From an uncultured Granulicella sp. (GTDB lineage: Bacteria > Acidobacteriota > Terriglobia > Terriglobales > Acidobacteriaceae), in assembly GCA_937873145.1 (NCBI GenBank), contig CALMVK010000257.1, positions 5,086-43,095 on the forward strand: DNA of 38,010 nucleotides, in the 5' to 3' direction. The notes beneath the pieces are model-generated. The model was given only the letters and a program-made list of their open reading frames with translations, had not been told where the DNA came from and made no database searches. Shown here piece after piece: positions 23,624-31,064 of the stretch (its first letter is position 1; every line of letters begins with the position of its first letter). A program made the translations under genes and the position numbers.

Positions 23624-24694
23624 GTGTCTTACTCTGGAAGAGTGAATCTTCAGGAACAGGTGGCGCTTGCGCCGTTGACCACCTTCAGGATTGGCGGAGC
23701 GGCCCGCTACTTCATCCGCGCGACCACCGAGCCGGAGTTGCTGGAGGCGGTTCACTTCGCCCGGGAGCGCCAGATTCCACTGTTTGCGCTCGGTGGCGGC
23801 TCCAATCTGCTCGTCTCAGATGCCGGTTTTCCGGGCCTGGTTCTGCAGATGGCTCTTGCTGGAGAGCCGCGCCTTGAGCCGAATGGCGACTCGGTTCTCT
23901 ATCGTGTTCCTGCGGGCTTCGATTGGGATGCGTTTGTCCTGAGCACCTGCGACCAAGGCTTGAGCGGTGTCGAGTGCCTGGCCGGGATTCCTGGCATGGT
24001 GGGTGGCAGCCCGATTCAGAACATCGGCGCGTATGGCCAGGAGGTTGCGCAGACGATCGAAGAAGTCCGTGTACTCGATCTCGAGACGCTCCGCTTTCAG
24101 GCTCTCTCTGCGGCGGAGTGCGGCTTCAGCTACCGCCAGAGTCTCTTCAACTCGACCCTGCGAGGCCGATACCTGGTCACGGAGGTTACCTTCCGTTTCG
24201 ATCGCCGCAACAGGCCAAACCTGACCTATGCCGAGCTGAAGCAGGCGTTTGCGGGCCCAACCGACCCGACGCCGCGGGAGGTCTACGAAGCCGTCCGCCG
24301 CATCCGTTCGCGGAAAGGCATGGTGATCGACCCGTGCGCTCCCCATCCAGATACCCGCAGTGCCGGGTCCTTCTTTAAGAATCCCGTGGTCGCTCCCGAG
24401 CTATTTGCCCGCGTTGCTGCGGAGGCAGGGATAGAGCCAGCCGCCATTCCTCACTGGCCCGCACCTTCCGGTCAGATCAAGCTGGCCGCGGCCTGGATCA
24501 TCGAACGTGCCGGCTTCCCCCGCGGCTTTGCGCTCGGCCCGGTTGGCATCTCTTCCCGCCACACCCTCGCGTTAGTGAATCGCACCGGCGAGGCCACGTG
24601 TGCCGATCTGCTTCGGCTACGGGACCGGATCGTTGCCGAGACGACCCGTCGCTTCGGCATTCCGCTTGAGCAGGAGCCCGTCTTCCTGGGTTGA
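23624..24694 (+). CDS. murB: UDP-N-acetylenolpyruvoylglucosamine reductase (MurB)
   Basis: A 356-residue flavoenzyme making UDP-N-acetylmuramic acid for peptidoglycan. FAD-binding and catalytic landmarks: TTFRIGGAARYF, LGGGSNLLVSDAGF, GIPGMVGGSPIQNIGAYGQEV, FSYRQSLFNS, and RSAGSFFKNPVV with the catalytic Ser region. The extended middle and length place it with type I (E. coli-like) MurB. It starts with GTG at 23624 after GGAGGGAG. It stands apart from other mur genes, so it is not part of a dcw cluster here. Confidence 0.96.
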   Translation: MSYSGRVNLQEQVALAPLTTFRIGGAARYFIRATTEPELLEAVHFARERQIPLFALGGGSNLLVSDAGFPGLVLQMALAGEPRLEPNGDSVLYRVPAGFDWDAFVLSTCDQGLSGVECLAGIPGMVGGSPIQNIGAYGQEVAQTIEEVRVLDLETLRFQALSAAECGFSYRQSLFNSTLRGRYLVTEVTFRFDRRNRPNLTYAELKQAFAGPTDPTPREVYEAVRRIRSRKGMVIDPCAPHPDTRSAGSFFKNPVVAPELFARVAAEAGIEPAAIPHWPAPSGQIKLAAAWIIERAGFPRGFALGPVGISSRHTLALVNRTGEATCADLLRLRDRIVAETTRRFGIPLEQEPVFLG

Positions 24695-24696
24695 AC

Positions 24697-25428
24697 TCAG
24701 CGTTGCAGCCGTGCGAGCAGAGCCTGCCGCTCCTGCGCCAGCACCACCTTTGCCGATCCCTGCGCCACGATGCGACCGGCCTCCATCCGCAGTACCTCGG
24801 CCTCAGCGGAGAAGATTTCGCTTACGTCATGCGTTACCTGCAAGACCGGGATGGCGCGGCTGATCAGGTAGGACCGCAGCTCGCCAAGAATCTTCTCCCG
24901 CAGCTCGGCTTCGAGCCCGGTGAAGGGCTCATCGAGCAGCAGCAGATCGCCCCCGGACGCCAAGCTACGCGCGAGCGCCACACGCTGGGCCTCGCCACCG
25001 GAGAGCTGCGCGGGCATCTTGTCCCGGAGATGAGCGATGCGGCACAGCGCAAAGATCTCCTCGAGGAACCGGTCGCGTTCCTGCCGCTTTGGCTCCACCC
25101 GATACTGCACATTGCCAACGACGGACAGGTGCGGGAAGAGTGCCGGCCGCTGGGCTACCAGGCGGATCCCGCGGCGATGCGCAGGCACGAAGATACGGCG
25201 ATCCGTATCGGTGAGCACGGTCGGGGAGCTCTCCGGCAGTCCGTCCGGACGCACAATGCGGCCTTTGGCTGGGCGTTCCAGACCGGCAATCATCCGCAGC
25301 ACGGTCGTCTTTCCCGCTCCGGAGGGTGCAAACAGCACGGTCCACGGCGCGCGCAACGAAAATTGGACATCGAGCCAAACCTGGCCAAGACTATGCTGCA
25401 GCCGCACTACGAGGCACTCAGCCGGCAT
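24697..25428 (-). CDS. modC: Molybdate ABC transporter ATP-binding protein, short form
   Basis: A 243-residue ATPase. Walker A reads APSGAGKTT (residues 34-42, first Gly replaced by Ala), signature LSGGEAQRVALARSL, Walker B LLLLDEPFTGLE, and H-loop THD. E. coli ModC is longer because of a C-terminal MOP-type molybdate-binding domain, which is absent here. The neighbours modB and modA make the molybdate/tungstate assignment likely. The coding region overlaps modB by 11 bases, indicating translational coupling. The stop lies two bases from the convergent murB stop. Confidence 0.88.
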   Translation of the reverse strand: MPAECLVVRLQHSLGQVWLDVQFSLRAPWTVLFAPSGAGKTTVLRMIAGLERPAKGRIVRPDGLPESSPTVLTDTDRRIFVPAHRRGIRLVAQRPALFPHLSVVGNVQYRVEPKRQERDRFLEEIFALCRIAHLRDKMPAQLSGGEAQRVALARSLASGGDLLLLDEPFTGLEAELREKILGELRSYLISRAIPVLQVTHDVSEIFSAEAEVLRMEAGRIVAQGSAKVVLAQERQALLARLQR

Positions 25429-26101
25429 AGGGAAGCGGCCTTCCGCGGCGGGTCGAAGGCTGCAGGGTGTAGATCGCCAGCAAGCCCACAGCCGAGAGGC
25501 AGAGCAGCACTAACGAGGTGCGATTGGCCGCGCCATAGGCTCCATCCTGCACCTGGTCGAAGATGGCGATCGAGAGTGTCCGGGTCACGCCAGGGATGTT
25601 TCCTCCCAGCATGAGCACGACGCCAAACTCGCCTACCGTATGCAGGAACGTGAGTACGGTTGCGCTCAGCAGGGCGGCCCGCGCCATGGGCAGGGTCACG
25701 TCGAAAAAGCAGCGCAGGGGGCTGGCGCCGAGTACGCGCGCCGCCTCACTATACTCCGCACCGATGGCCTTAAACCCTGCAACCAGCGGCTGCACCGCGA
25801 AAGGAAAGCTGTAAAGGATGGAACCGGCGAGAAGTCCGGAGAAGCTGAACGCCAACGGATGGCCAAGCGTGCGGGTGATGAGCCGGCCAGCCCAGGTGAG
25901 GGGGCCGAAGCCGATCAGGAGATAGAAGCCGATCACCGTGGGAGGAAGGACCAGCGGCAAACTGACGAGCGCCTGTACCAATCCGCGTGCCAAGCTGGCC
26001 CGCAGCGTGATCCACCATGCTAACGGCAGAGCCACCAGCAGCAGGAGTGCAGTGGTGGTGCCGGCCAGCCGCAGCGTCAGCCAAAGCGCCTGCCTGTCCA
26101 T
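25418..26101 (-). CDS. modB: Molybdate ABC transporter permease
   Basis: A 227-residue inner-membrane permease with about five or six hydrophobic segments. The EAA-like cytoplasmic loop reads YSEAARVLGASPLRCFFDVTLPMARAAL. LVLPPTVIGFYLL and FLHTVGEFGVVLMLGGNIPG are characteristic of ModB/CysT-type permeases. It sits between modA and modC in the usual order on the minus strand, 26 bases after modA. Confidence 0.93.
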   Translation of the reverse strand: MDRQALWLTLRLAGTTTALLLLVALPLAWWITLRASLARGLVQALVSLPLVLPPTVIGFYLLIGFGPLTWAGRLITRTLGHPLAFSFSGLLAGSILYSFPFAVQPLVAGFKAIGAEYSEAARVLGASPLRCFFDVTLPMARAALLSATVLTFLHTVGEFGVVLMLGGNIPGVTRTLSIAIFDQVQDGAYGAANRTSLVLLCLSAVGLLAIYTLQPSTRRGRPLPYAG

Positions 26102-26127
26102 GCTGCGATTCTATACAGAGGCTGGGC

Positions 26128-26949
26128 TTAGCTTGCGGCATCCAGTCCAAAGCGGGTAAAGCTATCCTGCACCTTGGGCGAGATCAGCCACTGCATAAAC
26201 TTCTGCGCCTCCGGCAGATGGTGCGAGCTCTTCACAACGACGCCGCATTGACGAATCTTGGGGTAGACGAACGGCACCAGAACGTATGTCCCCACCTGCT
26301 GCATGTGCTCCGATTTAGCCAGCGTGAGTGAGATGAAGCCAAGCTGCGCGTTGCCCGACTCGACGAACTGGGCTGCCTGGGCAACGTTTTCAGCGGTCAC
26401 CAGCTTTGGCTTGGTCTGGTCGGCAAGCTTGAGGTGGAGCAAAGCCTGCGACGCCGCGAACCCGTACGGAGCGTGCTCCGGATCGGCGACAGCGATCCGC
26501 GTCACTCGCGGATTGGTCAACTGCTCCAGAGAAAGCGGCTGGATGGGCGAGTCCTTGCGTGCCCAAAGGACCAGTTTGCCTGTGGCATAGGCGACCGGCA
26601 ACTTGCCATCGGCGAGTCCCGCAGCTACGACCTTCTCGGGGAACGAGAAATCCGCGCCTAGAAATACGTCTACAGGCGCGCCGTTGAGAACCTGGGTCGC
26701 CAACGTGCTTGAAGAACCGAAGGAAACCTCAAGCTTTACGCCGGTCTGCTGCTCATATTCGCGGGCCAGCACCGGCATCACGGGCTGAAGATCTGCCGCG
26801 GCTGCAATACGCAAAGTGGACCCGGAGGAGGATTTTTGGTTTGGGGGTGTCTGGGCCTGAACCAGCATCGGGCTTTCCATCAGCATCGAGCCTCCCGTAA
26901 GAAGACCAAGGAACACCACGGCAGATCGGCAGAGTTGCACGCACTTCAT
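26128..26949 (-). CDS. modA: Periplasmic molybdate-binding protein
   Basis: A 273-residue solute-binding protein. A signal peptide (CVQLCRSAVVFLGLLTGGSML...VQAQ) is followed by LRIAAAADLQPVMPVLAREYEQQTG, the standard ModA start with oxyanion-binding Ser/Ala. SFGSSSTLATQVLNGAPVDVFLGADFSF and RIAVADPEHAPYGFAASQAL are also diagnostic. The true start is the ATG at 26949; an extension to 27126 would run into the divergent thrC. First gene of modABC. The 17-base gap to thrC must hold divergent promoters or 5' ends within the coding regions. Confidence 0.95.
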   Translation of the reverse strand: MKCVQLCRSAVVFLGLLTGGSMLMESPMLVQAQTPPNQKSSSGSTLRIAAAADLQPVMPVLAREYEQQTGVKLEVSFGSSSTLATQVLNGAPVDVFLGADFSFPEKVVAAGLADGKLPVAYATGKLVLWARKDSPIQPLSLEQLTNPRVTRIAVADPEHAPYGFAASQALLHLKLADQTKPKLVTAENVAQAAQFVESGNAQLGFISLTLAKSEHMQQVGTYVLVPFVYPKIRQCGVVVKSSHHLPEAQKFMQWLISPKVQDSFTRFGLDAAS

Positions 26950-26966
26950 ATACCCTAAGCTCAAGG

Positions 26967-28391
26967 ATGATCTCCAATCACCAGCTTCGATGCATCGGCT
27001 GCTCTTCGCGCATACCCGGCGACCAGGTTGCGTCCGATTTCCGCTGCACGGCCTGCGGGTCGCTCTTTGAGGTGGTGTATCCGTGGAGCGAGACGCAGAG
27101 TGAGCTGCGCGACGGACAGGCTCCACCCTCTCCCGTGACGCGCTCGGCCAGCGTGCCCAATCCGTCGGCGCTTCGCTGGCTGTGGCAGGAGCGCCGTACG
27201 TCCTCGCTGGCGATCGACCAGTCCGGCGTCTGGCGCTTCCGTGACGTGCTGCCGATCGTCCGCGACTTCGACCAGGTCGTCACTCTGCGCGAAGGCAATA
27301 CACCGCTTTATGAGCTTCCCCGCGCAGCTAAAGCGCTGGGCATCCCCTGGATCCTGGCCAAGCACCAGGGCATGAATCCTACCGGCTCCTTCAAAGATAC
27401 GGGCATGACTGCTGCACTGTCGGTCGCCGCCGAGCGTGGCTTCCAGTGGGTTGCTTGCGCTTCGACCGGCAACACCTCGGCGGCCATGGCTGCCTATGCC
27501 GCGCGCGCCGGCCTGCGCTCCATCGTCTTCATCCCCGAGGGTAAGATCGCCTGGGGCAAGCTCTCGCAATCGATGGACTACGGCGCGCTGACGCTGCAGT
27601 TGCGCACAGACTTCGACGGCTGTGTGCGGCTGGTCAACGAGCTCGTCCGCCGGCAGCCGATCTACCTGCTCAACTCGGTCAACCCCTATCGCCTGGAGGG
27701 CCAGAAGACCCCGGCCTTCGAGATGCTGGAGCAGATGGATTGGCTGGTGCCGGAGCATGTGATCGTTCCGGGTGGCAATCTGGCTAACTCCTCAGCCCTG
27801 GCCAAGGGCTTCGCCGAGATGCGCCAGCTTGGATTTATCTCGCGGGTTCCGCGCATCTCGATCGTGCAGGCCGAGGGTGCCAACCCGCTCTTTACCTCCA
27901 TGCGCGAGAACGGAGGACGCGACCTTACGCCGGTGGTTGCGGACACACGCGCCTCCGCGATCCGCATTGGTAATCCTGCCTCCTGGCACAAGGCCGTGCA
28001 TGCCCTGCAATCGACCGGCGGCTGGTGCGAGCAGGTGACCGAGGCTGAGATTGCGCTCGCCAAAGCGCAGATCGGCGCCGAGGGCATCGGTTGCGAACCT
28101 GCTTCCGCCGTGACGCTTGCCGGGCTCAAGAAGCTGGTCGCGGATGGCCGGGTTGGCAGCGAAGAACGTGCCGTGCTGATCCTGACCGGGCACATCCTCA
28201 AAGACTCCGACTACACCATCGCCTTTCATCAGCATCAATTGCTGAGAGCAGAGGAAGAGGCTGGCTTGACCTATAGCGAGCGCGAGCAGGCGACACAGTT
28301 GCGCAAGCCTCCCATCGTGCTCGAGCCGAATGCGGATGCGATTTTGCGCACGCTCGACGAGCAGATGGCCCAGGTGTCTCAAGCTATTTGA
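26967..28391 (+). CDS. thrC: Threonine synthase with N-terminal zinc ribbon
   Basis: A 474-residue PLP enzyme converting O-phosphohomoserine to threonine. An N-terminal CIGCSSRIPG...CTACGSLFEV zinc-ribbon-like region precedes the fold-type II domain. The PLP Lys lies in NPTGSFKDTG, followed by ACASTGNTSAAMAAYAARAGL, which binds the PLP phosphate, and VIVPGGNLANSSALAKG. The long C-terminal tail (EEEAGLTYSEREQ...) goes beyond the usual core. AGGATGATCTCC around the start leaves a weak ribosome site, perhaps because the start is close to the divergent modA. Confidence 0.93.
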   Translation: MISNHQLRCIGCSSRIPGDQVASDFRCTACGSLFEVVYPWSETQSELRDGQAPPSPVTRSASVPNPSALRWLWQERRTSSLAIDQSGVWRFRDVLPIVRDFDQVVTLREGNTPLYELPRAAKALGIPWILAKHQGMNPTGSFKDTGMTAALSVAAERGFQWVACASTGNTSAAMAAYAARAGLRSIVFIPEGKIAWGKLSQSMDYGALTLQLRTDFDGCVRLVNELVRRQPIYLLNSVNPYRLEGQKTPAFEMLEQMDWLVPEHVIVPGGNLANSSALAKGFAEMRQLGFISRVPRISIVQAEGANPLFTSMRENGGRDLTPVVADTRASAIRIGNPASWHKAVHALQSTGGWCEQVTEAEIALAKAQIGAEGIGCEPASAVTLAGLKKLVADGRVGSEERAVLILTGHILKDSDYTIAFHQHQLLRAEEEAGLTYSEREQATQLRKPPIVLEPNADAILRTLDEQMAQVSQAI

Positions 28392-28402
28392 GAATGCTGG
28401 AT

Positions 28403-28456
28403 GTGGCAGCGGTAGGAGAACCAATACGGGGATTCTGGCTGCGCCAGAAGGACGGC
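28403..28456. repeat. REP-like palindromic element, copy 3 (extended form)
   Basis: Carries TAGGAGAACCAATACGGG, then the hairpin TTCTGGC-TGC-GCCAGAA followed by GGACGGC. It matches copy 1 with two or three substitutions, one of which breaks the outermost A-T pair of the stem. It lies 12 bases after the thrC stop. The rest of 28457-28555 shows nothing firm. Confidence 0.85.
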
Positions 28457-28555
28457 GATTCAGGTGTGTAGCTATGGACTTATGCTGGTTCATCCCCCAA
28501 GGGGTATTTTCTTGCTGGCTTGTGTCCCTGGTTTCTGAGACGGCCGGCCATCGAT

Positions 28556-29293
28556 TTAGATGGAAGCTACGGGAAGATGCAGCAGATCGCTGACCAGCGA
28601 GACTTCTTTCTGAATGAAAGGCTCGGCGTAGCGCACGCCGGCGAGCATGCCGAAGTGTCGCGCGGAGGCCAAGGTTCGCTCACGGATCTCTTCGTGAGGG
28701 ACAAAGAGTCCGCTTCCTACCGGCTGGTCGCCGTACTGGGAGCGATAGGCGAGCAGGGACGCCAGGCGCGTCTCGATGTGCGGCGTTATGTCGACGACGA
28801 AGGTGGGGCGCACATCGGCATAGAGCGACGCGTAGAGGATCTTGTACGGGCGATGAGGCGCGCCGTCCAGGTCGGCCTTGGCGAGACCGGCGACAAAGCA
28901 GGCCTCATAGCCCAGCGTGGCGGAGGTGTAGTGGTCAGGGTGGCGGCCTTGCCAGTAGGGCAGCAGCACGACGCGGGGACGCAGGCGGCGCAGGACAGAG
29001 GCTACTTTGAGGCGGTTCTCGAGCGTGTTCTGGACGTTGCCGTCAGGGAGATCGAGCGCCTCGCGATGAGTCACTTTGAGGATGCGCGCGGCTTCAAGCG
29101 ATTCCGCCTCGCGCTCGGCGGCAGAGCCACGGGTGCCACCCTCGCCGCGGGTGAGGTCGAGGATGCCGGTGCTCCAGCCGAGTGCCTGCTGGACCAGCAG
29201 CGTGCCACCGCAGGTCTGCTCTACGTCGTCCCGGTGCGCGGCGATGGCAAGAATGTCGATAGTGGCGGCCTGCTTAGAGTTCGAGACGTGCAT
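28556..29293 (-). CDS. bshB1: Bacillithiol biosynthesis deacetylase BshB1 (PIG-L family)
   Basis: A 245-residue zinc-dependent deacetylase that converts GlcNAc-malate to GlcN-malate. Metal motif AHRDDVEQTCGGT (residues 19-31) corresponds to the canonical AHPDDVE with Arg in place of Pro. The partner HPDH lies at 118-121. DLTRGEGGTRGSAAERE and LRPRVVLLPYW are family hallmarks. The start is the ATG at 29293; an extension to 29497 would cross a terminator hairpin. bshA and bshC are not in the window. The bacilliredoxin at 19239 supports the pathway. Confidence 0.92.
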   Translation of the reverse strand: MHVSNSKQAATIDILAIAAHRDDVEQTCGGTLLVQQALGWSTGILDLTRGEGGTRGSAAEREAESLEAARILKVTHREALDLPDGNVQNTLENRLKVASVLRRLRPRVVLLPYWQGRHPDHYTSATLGYEACFVAGLAKADLDGAPHRPYKILYASLYADVRPTFVVDITPHIETRLASLLAYRSQYGDQPVGSGLFVPHEEIRERTLASARHFGMLAGVRYAEPFIQKEVSLVSDLLHLPVASI

Positions 29294-29317
29294 CGGAAGG
29301 GAAGGATGGACCTTCTC

Positions 29318-29352
29318 CCCCACCTCACGCGATGAAGCCGCGTGAGGTGGGG
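29318..29352. terminator. Strong GC hairpin between lipoprotein and bshB1 genes
   Basis: Perfect 14-base arms CCCCACCTCACGCG and CGCGTGAGGTGGGG enclose ATGAAGC. It lies just after the stop of the lipoprotein gene (29376, minus strand) and 25 bases before the bshB1 start. No U-run follows. Its outer frame (CCCA...TGGGGCA) resembles the palindrome inside metG at 37779-37804. Confidence 0.65.
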
Positions 29353-29375
29353 CAGCCAGGCTGTGGCTCTTAAGA

Positions 29376-30929
29376 TTAGTTGGCCTGGTTGGTGAGTGCG
29401 TCCATGTAGGCCACGTCGAGCGCAGTGCCTTGCACGGTGATGTTGGTGTTGTTGATCTCCGTTCCGGAGGCGGTGTTGAAGGCGTGGACCTGGCCACCGT
29501 AAGCGGTGTACACCTTGTGGAAGTTTTGCACCCAGCAGATGCCGGTGAGCGACCCGTAGTACTGGAGGTTGTTGTCCCCGTTCGGGTACGGCACGGTGGG
29601 AGCGGCCGCGGTCAGCGCGGGGATGACGGCGGCGGTGCCGGCTCCAAGATCGTAGCGGGTGAGGCAGTTGTAGTTTAGGCCGCGCTTGGCACGCTCACCG
29701 GTGGCGCAAAACTGCGAGCCGATCCATAGCGTATTGTCGTCGGCAAAAAGCATACGGGTGTGCGTGCCGTCGGAGATGGAGATGGGTGCGTTCGGCACCA
29801 TGGTAGCCAGGGGAACGATGGTTAGATTGCCGGCGAAGAGGCCGTCCGGCTGCAAGGATTGGCCGGAGGTGTAGAGATTGGTGCCGTCGAGGATAGCGTC
29901 CGTGACGCCTCCAGGGATGGAGACTGTGTTGGTGGTGACGTTAGGGTAGGGCAGGGAAGTGGGGATGGAGTTGATGTAGAGAGCGCCCTGGGGCAGGACG
30001 CTAACGCCGGCTCCGCCGTTTGTTCCTCCGCCGCACTCGGTGCCGCAGTTCTCAACATAAACACTAGAGCCGTCGAGCGAAAAGGTGGCGCCGACCGGGC
30101 GATCGAAGGTTCCCGGGACCGGGACGACGCAGTAGACGGGAAGGATCTGCGGCTCGCAGTCGATGGCTCCGGGAGGATTGACGGAGTTGGCCGGCAGCTT
30201 GACGACGCGGTAGAGTGCGTTCGAGTTCTTTACCATGGCAAGCGCGACGGTGTCTCCAGTGTTGACGGCGACGCGGTAGACGTTCGGCAGATTGAGCGGG
30301 TAGGTGCCTCCGGTCGAGTTGTCGACGACGACCAGCTGTCCATTGGCAAGTACGGCGGAGAAGACGTGCACGAAGTCGGGCGCGATGGCGAGCGAGGTGG
30401 AGGCGCCGCTAAAGTTGGCGGCACTGCCGATCGAGGCCTCGGTGGAGTAGTTGATGCTGGTGACCGTGTAGGGCGAGGTGTTCGAGTACACGTAGCCGCG
30501 CAACTGCTCAGGGAAGTTGAGGATCAGGGTCGGAAAGCCGCTGTAGCCTGAGATGGAGTAGCCGGCGATGGTGTTTTGAATGTTGCTGCGCAGATCGTGC
30601 TGACCGTCGAGGATGATGAGCGAACCGGTACTAGCGCCATTGGAGCTGACGCCGACCAGGACGCGCTGGGCTAGCTGGCTGGGCGGGATGGGACGGCCGG
30701 CGAAGTTGTACGCAGGGAAGGCATAGTAGTTGTGCGCGCAGGCGGTAAGCCCAAGAACGGTGCAGGCGGTCAGCATCGCAACTACGATCGCAAGCCAGCG
30801 ACGCCGGCCAGGCTGATTCGCGGGAAAGCTGCCGTCGTTCGCGGATGATTCCAATGCATTGCTGGACGTATCGTTCCGCTCGATGCGGGAGAGAAAGAGG
30901 CTGCGGATATTCAACGTAAGCGGCTCCAA
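29376..30929 (-). CDS. Probable lipoprotein with beta-propeller-like repeats
   Basis: A 517-residue protein of unknown function. After a 42-residue polar N-terminus comes RRRWLAIVVAMLTACTVLGLTAC, a lipoprotein-type signal with lipobox LTAC. The rest is beta-rich, with blade-like recurring segments (LVVVDNSTGGTYPLNL, FDRPVGATFSLDGSSVYVEN, MLFADDNTLWIGSQFC, KVYTAYGGQVHAFNTASGTEI), suggesting a beta-propeller. The start is uncertain: the longest frame begins with TTG at 30929 and has no ribosome site; the first ATG at 30776 would leave a minimal signal of 13 residues before the lipobox. A strong hairpin follows the stop. Confidence 0.7.
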   Translation of the reverse strand: MEPLTLNIRSLFLSRIERNDTSSNALESSANDGSFPANQPGRRRWLAIVVAMLTACTVLGLTACAHNYYAFPAYNFAGRPIPPSQLAQRVLVGVSSNGASTGSLIILDGQHDLRSNIQNTIAGYSISGYSGFPTLILNFPEQLRGYVYSNTSPYTVTSINYSTEASIGSAANFSGASTSLAIAPDFVHVFSAVLANGQLVVVDNSTGGTYPLNLPNVYRVAVNTGDTVALAMVKNSNALYRVVKLPANSVNPPGAIDCEPQILPVYCVVPVPGTFDRPVGATFSLDGSSVYVENCGTECGGGTNGGAGVSVLPQGALYINSIPTSLPYPNVTTNTVSIPGGVTDAILDGTNLYTSGQSLQPDGLFAGNLTIVPLATMVPNAPISISDGTHTRMLFADDNTLWIGSQFCATGERAKRGLNYNCLTRYDLGAGTAAVIPALTAAAPTVPYPNGDNNLQYYGSLTGICWVQNFHKVYTAYGGQVHAFNTASGTEINNTNITVQGTALDVAYMDALTNQAN

Positions 30930-31064
30930 ACTTGGATGCAGCGGCTAGTTTTGTCGGCCGTGGATGTATCGCAAGTATACCAAAACGGTGTAGAGATAAG
31001 ACGCAGGCGGGGCTGCTTCGCGAGCCGTTTGGGAGGAAGAAGGAAGCTGCCGTAGGATGGAGGG

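Noticed and set aside
28490-28510. CCCCAAGGGG followed by a T-rich stretch as a thrC terminator
   Set aside because: The stem would be only about three base pairs with a four-base loop; too weak to support.
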